Positions 5,278 through 11,071 of a DNA stretch of 11,071 nt are shown here, in pieces. The translations under genes and the position numbers were made by a program. The DNA comes from Botryosphaeria dothidea. Lineage: Eukaryota > Ascomycota > Dothideomycetes > Botryosphaeriales > Botryosphaeriaceae. Every line of letters starts with the position of its first letter. Within the stretch, counting starts at the first letter, position 1. The DNA is taken from assembly GCA_011503125.2 (NCBI GenBank), contig WWBZ02000076.1, positions 1 through 11,071 of the forward strand, written 5' to 3'. A model generated the notes under the pieces. That model did not search any database, was not told the DNA's origin, and was given only the letters and a program-made list of their open reading frames with translations.

Positions 5278-8200
5278 TTATTGGGCCAATTTTCGACTTG
5301 GGATGGCTTCTCTATACGCGTCTGGTTCGAATCCATAGTTGGCAAAGAACGGGGATACGTTGGTTGACTCTTGTTTGGCGCTGTTGTAGGCGAACTGTGC
5401 CATAGGTAGCCATGTGGCCCAATCGTCCTGTGGGTAGTTGACGAAACAGCGGAGATATTGTTCGAGAGTCCGGTTCATCCGTTCTGTCTGACCGTCCGTT
5501 TGCGGGTGTGCGGTTGTAGAGAGTTTGTTCTTAGCCCCAAGTTGACGCATGAGCGTTTGCCAGAATTCAGAACGCATTAGCTTATCTCTGTCCGAAACCA
5601 GTTCTTCCGGCATTCCGTGATCCGCGAAGATGTATCGGAGGAACGTATGAGCTAGCTGCTCTGCATTCGATGCCTCGAGGTAGGGCAAGAAGTAAGCGTA
5701 CTTCGTGAGTCTGTCGACAAAGACTAGGATCGAGTCGTGCTTAACTCCGGTAAGCGAGTCTCTAGACTGTGGCAGCTTCGTAATAAAGTCTAGCGTAACC
5801 GATTGCCATGGTCGTTCTGGAACTTCTAGGGGTTGTAGTTGTCCGTACGGAGCGTGTGTCGCGGCTTTGCTTCTAATGCAAAGGTCACATTGCGAGACTA
5901 TGCGCTGGACTGTCTTCCGTAACCCTGGAAAGTAGAAGTTTCGTGTGATCCTTTCGGTTGTCCTGTCGATGCCCTGATGTCCATGCGCGGGTGCTTCGTG
6001 TATATCCTTGACTAGTACTTCTCGCAGTCTTGCCGGGACATAGATTAATCCTTTGAAGAGAAGCGTTCCTTCCCTATCTCGAGCAATACGCGGGTCGTCC
6101 TCAAGCGCTAAAAGTTCCTGCGCGAAGGAGTCCTGTGCGTATGCTTCTCGGATCTTCAGATGCCATGGGTTTGACTCGATGCGAAGCATTGGGAAAGACG
6201 GTCTGGCAAGGGTGAGCGATCCATCGCTATCCACTGCGAACACTGCAGGGTGCGGCTCGATTCGTCCTTCCATGTAGTCTACCCTTCTACTGAGCGCGTC
6301 AGCGGCGGCGTTATCTACACCTTTTCTATGTGTAATCTTAAAATCGTAGGAGGCCATTTCTTCAGACCAGCGAACCTGTCGTCGGTTCAGCTCCTTAGTC
6401 GTGGTGAAGCGCGTGAGGTTTTGATGATCGCAGTGCACTACCACCTGGTAGCTGGCTCCTTCAAGATAGTGTCTCCATTGCTTGAATGCTGAGACGATAG
6501 CTAAGAGCTCCTTGTCGTGAGTATCGTAGTTGAGCTCTGCCGGTGTGAACTTCCTAGAGTAAAACGCGATTGGGTGCCATCGACCTTGATCGTCAGGCTG
6601 GCTGAGACATGCTCCGAGGGCGAATCCTGACGCATCAGTTTCTACTTCGATAGGTTTGTCGGGATCATATATCCCTAGAACCGGTGCTTCGCAAAACATG
6701 CGTTTAAGCGATTCGAAGGCTTGCTGCTGATCGTCTCCCCATTTGAAGCCATGCTCCTTTCGAGTGAGTCGCGTTAAAGGTTCCGTGACCTTTGAGTAGT
6801 TCCAAATGAACTTTCGGTAGAAGTTCGCGAATCCAAGGAAAGACTGAACTTCCTTGATCGTCTTGGGTACTGGCCATTCTCTAATGGAATCCAGTTTCGA
6901 GTCGTCCATACCGACGTGACCTGGGGTGATGACAAAGCCTAAGAATTCTGTCCTTTGAACGTGCCATTCGCATTTCTCGGGTGCGATAGACAGATTCTTT
7001 GCCTGGAGGGCTTCTAGGACCTTTCTGACATGCTTCTTATGATCCTCGAGGGTCTCTGAAAAGATGAGGATATCGTCGAGGTAAGCTAAGCAGAAGATAT
7101 CCAAGTATTCGCGCAGCGTATCGTTGACAAGATTTTGGAAAGTTGCTGGCGCGTTGGTAAGCCCGAATGGCATAACCGTATACTCGTAGAGTCCTAGCCT
7201 CGTTCTGAAGGCTGTCTTCCATTCTTCCCCTTCTTTAATCCTAACCAGGTGATATCCTTCCCGGAGGTCCAGCTTCGTAAAGTACTTTGCTTTCCCTAAC
7301 TTGTCCTGGAGCTCGTCGATGCGTGGGAGCGGATAGCGGTTCTTGATCGTGATGTCGTTGAGTTGTCGGTAGTCGACACAGAGGCGTAGTTTGCCATTCT
7401 TCTTTGGGACGAAAAGGATCGGATATCCGGCTGATGACGTTGAAGGCCGAATATATCCGCGTTCGAGGTTCTTCTCGATGTATTCCCTTAAAGCCTCCAT
7501 TTCCTTTGCTGATAAGGAGTAGATGGGCTTATAAGCTGGCTTCGTGCCCGGCTTGAGTGGAATCTCGTGGTCCCATGGTTGATGCTTCGGCAAATCTCCT
7601 TTTCCTCTTTCTTGGCAAACGGCTTTTAAGTCCCAGTACTCGCTGGGTACCGTTTCCATTTCCGGTATTGGAGGTTCTCCGTATGGATTGTTCCATGTCT
7701 CCAAACTACCGTGTTGTCCCCTTCTAATCCTCGCGGGATCGTCTCCTCCAATGGGAGTAGGACTATCCTCATCCTTAAGCCTTTCCCGTGCGGCCTTGGC
7801 TAGTGCTCTCTGTTGCACCGCCTGTGAGGGTTTGATGTACATGAGGCAGACCTGCTGGCCTTGGCGTCTCATACGCTTGAATGCCTCTCCTGAGATTGTC
7901 TGGACGTCGACTTGAGGTTCAGTGGCTGCTAATTGCTTACGCGAAGCCTTACTCTTAGCCTTATGCCTTTTCCTCGTAGTCCTTCGTGACGTATGCTGTA
8001 CTTGTTCGTCGGGAATACTAGACTCGGTTGGTCTTACTCCGCTTGAGGTGCTGCATTTTACCGAGGAGGCGGCGTCTCGTACGCTACTGTCCTGGTCCTG
8101 TTTTACGCTTTCCTTAAGGTTGCCGTTGATGCTGCCGTCGCTGGGCCTTACGCCATCATTGCCGTTGATGCTGCCGTCACTGGGCCTCACGCCATCGTGG

Positions 8201-8913
8201 CTAGAGTCGTATCTTAAGTCGGGGGTATCGTTTCGCTTAGTAGGGCTTATTCCTGCAATAGGGTTGCATTTTACCGAGGAGGCTTCGCTACTTGCGTCGC
8301 AGTCCTGGTGCTGACTTACACCACTATCGGAGTCGCCTACACAGTTGCCACATTCAGGCCTTACACTGGCTACTTCCCGTGTTGATGTCGATAGGAGCTT
8401 TCGAAGGGTATCCAACAACCCATTCTCCTTCTGTAATCCTTGTTTTCGTAGGAGGTCCTCGAGCTCCTCTCGAAAGATAATGGAGTCTCCTTCTCCGAAG
8501 TCGAAGATAGGTTTCTGTGTCCGGATCCAGGGCATACCTAGAATGATATCGTGCCCAGGAATACGTTGGACGTCGAGGGAAATCCGTTCTTGATGGTTCC
8601 CTATCTGGAGGGTTGCTTCCTCCGTTTCTATCTTTACCCAGCCTTCTCCGTAGGCTGCCTGGGATCCGTCGAATCCACTGAGGGGATACGGTTCCTGTTT
8701 CTTGCGGTATGGGATATTCATCTTCTGCACAAGCTCGTTGTGGATGAAATTTCCGCTTGATCCTGTATCGATCAGGATTCTAGTGGGTACTCCGTTGAGT
8801 ATTCCTTGTGTCTTGAACTGTTTCCATAGGTTTGGTCCGGTAAGAGTTTCCGTTTCCGATGTGCGCGATACCATATGAAGGGACCTAGACTGTGGCCCCT
8901 GGGTTGGTCCCAT
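5278..8913 (-). CDS. pol: Pol polyprotein: aspartic protease, reverse transcriptase, RNase H, integrase core
   Basis: The product has 1211 residues from ATG 8913, but translation probably enters by -1 frameshift at 8931-8937. Protease (about 36-130) has DTGSS at 49-53 and ILGMPW at 124-129. A linker of about 300 residues with Ser-rich repeats follows. Reverse transcriptase (about 445-665) has LPRIDEL, TKLDLREGYH, MPFGLTNAPATFQ and YLDD at 611-614. RNase H (about 750-875) has Asp760, Glu802, Asp829 and Asp872. The integrase zinc domain has His972, His979, Cys1009 and Cys1012. The integrase core has Asp1042, Asp1108 and Glu1144, a D-35-E spacing. All catalytic residues are present, so the enzymes look functional. 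The frame ends in TAA shortly after the integrase core, inside the region that normally links to the C-terminal module, which continues in frame beyond. The protein matures the particle, copies the RNA and integrates the cDNA. Confidence 0.97.
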   Translation of the reverse strand: MGPTQGPQSRSLHMVSRTSETETLTGPNLWKQFKTQGILNGVPTRILIDTGSSGNFIHNELVQKMNIPYRKKQEPYPLSGFDGSQAAYGEGWVKIETEEATLQIGNHQERISLDVQRIPGHDIILGMPWIRTQKPIFDFGEGDSIIFREELEDLLRKQGLQKENGLLDTLRKLLSTSTREVASVRPECGNCVGDSDSGVSQHQDCDASSEASSVKCNPIAGISPTKRNDTPDLRYDSSHDGVRPSDGSINGNDGVRPSDGSINGNLKESVKQDQDSSVRDAASSVKCSTSSGVRPTESSIPDEQVQHTSRRTTRKRHKAKSKASRKQLAATEPQVDVQTISGEAFKRMRRQGQQVCLMYIKPSQAVQQRALAKAARERLKDEDSPTPIGGDDPARIRRGQHGSLETWNNPYGEPPIPEMETVPSEYWDLKAVCQERGKGDLPKHQPWDHEIPLKPGTKPAYKPIYSLSAKEMEALREYIEKNLERGYIRPSTSSAGYPILFVPKKNGKLRLCVDYRQLNDITIKNRYPLPRIDELQDKLGKAKYFTKLDLREGYHLVRIKEGEEWKTAFRTRLGLYEYTVMPFGLTNAPATFQNLVNDTLREYLDIFCLAYLDDILIFSETLEDHKKHVRKVLEALQAKNLSIAPEKCEWHVQRTEFLGFVITPGHVGMDDSKLDSIREWPVPKTIKEVQSFLGFANFYRKFIWNYSKVTEPLTRLTRKEHGFKWGDDQQQAFESLKRMFCEAPVLGIYDPDKPIEVETDASGFALGACLSQPDDQGRWHPIAFYSRKFTPAELNYDTHDKELLAIVSAFKQWRHYLEGASYQVVVHCDHQNLTRFTTTKELNRRQVRWSEEMASYDFKITHRKGVDNAAADALSRRVDYMEGRIEPHPAVFAVDSDGSLTLARPSFPMLRIESNPWHLKIREAYAQDSFAQELLALEDDPRIARDREGTLLFKGLIYVPARLREVLVKDIHEAPAHGHQGIDRTTERITRNFYFPGLRKTVQRIVSQCDLCIRSKAATHAPYGQLQPLEVPERPWQSVTLDFITKLPQSRDSLTGVKHDSILVFVDRLTKYAYFLPYLEASNAEQLAHTFLRYIFADHGMPEELVSDRDKLMRSEFWQTLMRQLGAKNKLSTTAHPQTDGQTERMNRTLEQYLRCFVNYPQDDWATWLPMAQFAYNSAKQESTNVSPFFANYGFEPDAYREAIPSRKLAQ
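8120..8197 (-). repeat. 39-bp tandem duplication inside pol
   Basis: Two head-to-tail 39-bp units (8120-8158 and 8159-8197) differ at about three bases and encode DGVRPSDGSINGN twice, in frame. They sit in the Ser/Asp-rich linker between protease and reverse transcriptase. A looser duplication of ASSVKC plus flanking residues surrounds them (DNA GCATTTTACCGAGGAGGC near 8053 and 8265). Confidence 0.85.
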
Positions 8914-8937
8914 TGCCGTAGGGCCGTCTAGTTTTTT
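8880..8937 (-). promoter_or_regulatory. Programmed -1 frameshift site with predicted pseudoknot before pol
   Basis: The upstream frame reads CCA AAA AAC UAG, so A AAA AAC (8937-8931) is a canonical X XXY YYZ slippery heptamer with the stop right behind it. Slipping by -1 enters the pol frame exactly. Five nucleotides later, GGCCC (8925-8921) can pair with GGGCC (8898-8894), and GGGACC (8911-8906) with GGUCCC (8885-8880). This makes an H-type pseudoknot with loops of 9, 7 and 8 nt. Heptamer, spacer and knot match the retroviral pattern. A -1 shift between gag and pol frames is known from other fungal gypsy elements. Confidence 0.82.
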
Positions 8938-9758
8938 GGCATAGGGTAGCCGTAGACTTCACTGTGCATATAGTCTTCCCATTCGTTGACTTGGAGATAT
9001 GCTTGCTTCCAGTTAGTCCATTTGTCGGAGTTCTGCTTCCTTCGCCAGTAGACTTTGTCCTTTCGAACCTGATATCTAAAGGTTGGTCGATTGAGCTTCT
9101 TGTCCGGAATCCACTGGAGTGTACGATGCTGGATCGTTGCCGTGCCGTACTGGCAGAGAATCCGTGCTAGTTCCCGGAGGGAGTCGTAGTCTGCTTGCTC
9201 GCGTGCTGAGGTTCCTTGGTGGTGGCGTTCGACGAGTGTCGTTTCTTTGGTCACCGGAAGTTCGTACTTCTTCCCGTCTTGTTCAATTCGGGTTTCCCAA
9301 AGGGTGTTCTGACGCCATCCCCAAATGACCGTAAGCGCGATGCCTTTCTGATGCGGAATCCAGATTGTTTGACTAAGATTGCCCCATTCGTCCCGTAGGT
9401 GGTTGCCAATGCCGTATCTTTCAGCGAGAACTTCTAACGAGACGAGGGTGTCTAGTTTGTCCGATGGTATAGGTGCATTATCTGACTGCGTTTCACTAGT
9501 ACTCTCGTATAGTTCTCCTGTTTCGCTGTTGACAAGTTCGTCGTCTAGAGGGAAACTATCGATGATATCGTCGGTTTCGATGACTTCTTCGTTCCTGGTC
9601 ATCATACCGAAGTTTCGAGGTTCGTGGGGGTACCATCCAGAGATATCCTTGCTGGTTTGGTGCGTCTGACAGCCGTCATCGTAACAGGCTGTCCAGTGTA
9701 GCGTATCGTGGTTGTCTTGGCGAGATGCAACCGACGCTTCACGCTGAGCGCTCGAAGT
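8928..9758 (-). CDS. Unrecognised gag-frame extension between Gag and Pol
   Basis: After the gag UAG (9761-9759) the same frame stays open for 276 codons up to UAG at 8930-8928. The first ATG is at 9605, which would give 225 residues. However, a conserved-looking stretch precedes that ATG: HWTACYDDGC, then QTH and GWYP, with Cys25, Cys30 and His33 counted from 9758. So the upstream part is probably translated by stop readthrough. The middle is acidic (about 60-100). The C-terminal half is rich in Trp, Tyr, Arg and Lys and may bind nucleic acid or protein. I do not recognise a family and assign no function. I have an unverified impression of similar C-DD-C-H motifs in other fungal gypsy polyproteins. 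Its end overlaps the frameshift site, so it would join Gag to Pol in a fusion. Confidence 0.7.
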   Translation of the reverse strand, partial: TSSAQREASVASRQDNHDTLHWTACYDDGCQTHQTSKDISGWYPHEPRNFGMMTRNEEVIETDDIIDSFPLDDELVNSETGELYESTSETQSDNAPIPSDKLDTLVSLEVLAERYGIGNHLRDEWGNLSQTIWIPHQKGIALTVIWGWRQNTLWETRIEQDGKKYELPVTKETTLVERHHQGTSAREQADYDSLRELARILCQYGTATIQHRTLQWIPDKKLNRPTFRYQVRKDKVYWRRKQNSDKWTNWKQAYLQVNEWEDYMHSEVYGYPMPKN

Positions 9759-10757
9759 CTACTTATTGTCCTTCTTGCTGCGAGGGTTCTGCGGACACTT
9801 AGGAGAGAAGTGTTTGTCACTACCGCAGGTGATGCAGAGTCGATCCTTATAGCGCTGTTTCTGCTCATCCGTCCAGTTCGGGTTAGGTCCCTTGGGCTTC
9901 TTGTTGTTGTGACCATTGTTGCCCTTCTTGGAATCCTGTCTGTTGGCCGCGTCGAGGGCCATAGCGTCTCCGCCTTCGAGGGTTGTTCTTTCACGGCGGG
10001 GCTTCGAGGTGTTGGATTGTCGAGAACCCATCTTCCATTCGTACATGCGACCGTCGATCTGAGACGCAAGGTCTACCATCTTCTGAAAGGTAGGTGGGTA
10101 TTCGTGAGTGATCATGTTCTTCTTGACTTCGTCCTTCAGGCCTTTATAGAAGAGGTCGCGGAAAGTCTCGTCTGACCATTCGAGGTAGGCTGCAAGCTGC
10201 TGAAACTTGGTTGCGTAGACAGCTACAGATCCCATCTGTCTAACGGTCATAATATCGTTAGAGGCTTTGCGGACTTCGTCCCGATCGTTGAAAGTGGCCC
10301 TAAGGTTGTCTGCGAATCCCGTGTAGGTGTCGAAGATTTCCTTGGTCTTTGCCCGTCTCTTCTCGAGAGAGTATTCGTTGGCTAGGTGGTCGCGAAGGTA
10401 TGGTTCCATCCATGCTTCTGCCGTTCCTCTGAGGTAGGTTGATGCGAAGAGCACTTCTTCGGCGTCGTTGTCGAATTGTGCTTGGTTAAACTGGAGGTAG
10501 CGTTGCATCTGGAGTAGGAAGGATTGGAGCTTCTTCCTGTCCCCATCGAACTTCTCGGGTGCCGCTACTTTAACCTTAGTAGCGCTCCGCTTTGTCGTGT
10601 GCTCGATCAGTCGAGCGTTCTGAGCTTTCAACTCCTCGATGAGTTGTAAGAGCTCAGCTCTGGTAGGCTCTGTTTGCAGCGCGGGCGGAGCACGCCCTGG
10701 GGCACCCTCAGCGCGGCCCTCCGTTGGGTCGACGTCCATCTGAGATCCTGGTGCCAT
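9759..10757 (-). CDS. gag: Gag capsid/nucleocapsid protein
   Basis: The product has 332 residues. The ATG at 10757 has A at -3 and G at +4, and follows a short leader of 97 nt after the LTR. Residues 33-52 form a short leucine-rich helix. About 65-240 is a retrotransposon Gag domain with AEAWMEPYL at 113-121 and a helical region such as YATKFQQLAAYLEW (181-194). A basic, Asn/Lys-rich segment leads to a zinc knuckle, C-x2-C-x4-H-x4-C, at Cys308, Cys311, His316 and Cys321, which binds the genomic RNA. Gag builds the virus-like particle in the cytoplasm. The UAG at 9761-9759 comes 11 codons after the knuckle, a natural end for Gag, yet the frame continues open behind it. A mutation of CAG to UAG cannot be excluded. 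Confidence 0.95.
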   Translation of the reverse strand: MAPGSQMDVDPTEGRAEGAPGRAPPALQTEPTRAELLQLIEELKAQNARLIEHTTKRSATKVKVAAPEKFDGDRKKLQSFLLQMQRYLQFNQAQFDNDAEEVLFASTYLRGTAEAWMEPYLRDHLANEYSLEKRRAKTKEIFDTYTGFADNLRATFNDRDEVRKASNDIMTVRQMGSVAVYATKFQQLAAYLEWSDETFRDLFYKGLKDEVKKNMITHEYPPTFQKMVDLASQIDGRMYEWKMGSRQSNTSKPRRERTTLEGGDAMALDAANRQDSKKGNNGHNNKKPKGPNPNWTDEQKQRYKDRLCITCGSDKHFSPKCPQNPRSKKDNK

Positions 10758-10844
10758 TGTATGCTTTCCCTAAACGCGTTAGGCGGGGTGATACTTAACC
10801 TAATAACTCGTTCTTCCTGAACGGTCCCTCTCCTTGCAAGGATG
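10758..10844 (-). other. 5' leader of the element between primer site and gag
   Basis: This short untranslated stretch on the - strand contains no ATG-led frame before gag. RNA packaging signals would be expected about here, but none can be recognised by eye. Confidence 0.5.
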
Positions 10845-10854
10845 GTGGTCAAAG
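10845..10854 (-). other. Primer binding site, probably self-priming
   Basis: Right after the LTR the - strand reads CTTTGACCAC. It does not start with TGG, the usual complement of a tRNA CCA end. Instead TTGACCAC (10852-10845) is complementary to GTGGTCAA in the LTR at 11040-11033 (3504-3497 in the 3' copy), about 36 nt after the start of the TATA box, near the likely RNA 5' end. This is the arrangement of Tf1 of fission yeast and relatives, where the mRNA 5' end primes reverse transcription. Confidence 0.55.
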
Positions 10855-11071
10855 TGTAACGAGCGGGCCTCTACCTCTAAGGATCCAAACACCAAAGAGG
10901 GTGGAAACCTGTCGAGGGTTTTCCTTGAGTGGGTACAAGAAGAGGTACGTGAGGAACGAGTAGACGACTGAAGACTGAGCACTGCGTGCGAAGGCCTTGT
11001 TACTAACAATTGGTGCTGAATTGTTATTGAAGTTGACCACGAAGGTCAAAGCTATCTAGAGAGCGTGGTTT
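10855..11071 (-). repeat. 5' LTR of the chromovirus, partial (217 of about 478 bp)
   Basis: Bases 10855-11071 match 3319-3535 at every position. The rest of the LTR, including U3 with the palindrome and hexamer cluster, lies beyond the window and should end near 11332. The part present covers U5, R and the beginning of the TATA box. Confidence 0.95.

Larger units (their letters stand above)
3319..11071 (-). mobile_element. Ty3/gypsy chromovirus LTR retrotransposon, right end cut by the window
   Basis: The element is bounded by identical LTRs at 3319 and 10855 (offset 7536). Read on the - strand its order is LTR, primer site, gag, unrecognised gag-frame extension, protease, reverse transcriptase, RNase H, integrase, GPY/F module, chromodomain, polypurine tract, LTR. 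Protease before RT and integrase after RNase H define Ty3/gypsy; the chromodomain places it among the chromoviruses. The offset predicts the missing 5' LTR end at 11332 and a total of about 8,014 bp. LTR identity over the 217 comparable bases and intact CpA and TpG steps mark a young insertion into older mutated sequence. It also carries a spliced gene on the opposite strand at 3895-4769. An in-frame TAA in pol and UAG after gag are the only interruptions found. Confidence 0.95.

Noticed and set aside
7922..8314. + strand frame of 130 residues with leucine-rich repeats
   Set aside because: It is the complement of the duplicated Ser/Asp-rich linker of pol. The repetition is explained by the 39-bp duplication.
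9602..10069. - strand frame of 155 residues overlapping the gag 3' part in another frame
   Set aside because: It is rich in Arg, Thr and Ser with no motif, and its frame is not needed to join gag to pol.
9708..10175. + strand frame of 155 residues with hydrophobic stretches resembling membrane segments
   Set aside because: It is a shadow of the gag basic region and knuckle. No start context or splice signals support it, and gag is clearly coding.
10628..10852. Upstream frame overlapping the gag start
   Set aside because: Its first codon is TTG and not ATG. It is a shadow of leader and gag.

Overview
The window looks like a chromosome end of a filamentous ascomycete (Pezizomycotina). Supporting signs are a terminal array of 21 CCCTAA units, a relic retroelement mutated in the style of repeat-induced point mutation (RIP: CpA and TpG turned into TpA while CpG survives), a 47-nt intron with fungal splice sites, and a Ty3/gypsy chromovirus of the filamentous-fungal type. 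I cannot name the species.

Layout from the left: telomere (1-127); a truncated, heavily RIP-mutated chromovirus relic on the + strand (integrase, GPY/F-like module and chromodomain in one frame with over 30 stops), its polypurine tract and an LTR remnant (128 to about 2010); a pyrimidine-rich minisatellite of about 38 units of about 23 bp (2131-3052); and AT-rich RIP-like sequence without genes (3053-3318). At 3319 the base usage changes abruptly. From there to the window end lies a much younger chromovirus on the - strand. Its 3' LTR is 3319-3796 and its 5' LTR begins at 10855 and is cut by the window end. All 217 LTR bases that can be compared are identical, and the predicted full element is 3319-11332 (about 8.0 kb).

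Read on the - strand, the young element holds: 5' LTR, a primer site that looks self-priming (Tf1-like), gag with a CCHC knuckle ending in UAG, 276 further open codons in the gag frame, an A AAA AAC slippery site with a predicted H-type pseudoknot, pol (protease, reverse transcriptase, RNase H, integrase) in the -1 frame, an in-frame TAA, then the integrase C-terminal module, a chromodomain and a long low-complexity tail, the polypurine tract and the 3' LTR. Pol synthesis thus seems to need a -1 frameshift and perhaps also stop readthrough. The TAA separates the integrase core from its targeting module, so this copy may be defective.

The most unusual part is a second gene on the opposite (+) strand between the 3' LTR and the chromodomain. 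It has two exons (3895-4102 and 4150-4769) and predicts a 275-residue protein with a cysteine pattern matching the fungal Zn2Cys6 cluster, a long coiled coil and basic nuclear-signal-like stretches. A CGG-C-CCG inverted repeat of the kind such proteins often bind sits about 65 bp upstream of its start. The gene overlaps the pol tail antisense. One possible reading is a retrotransposon carrying its own DNA-binding regulator.
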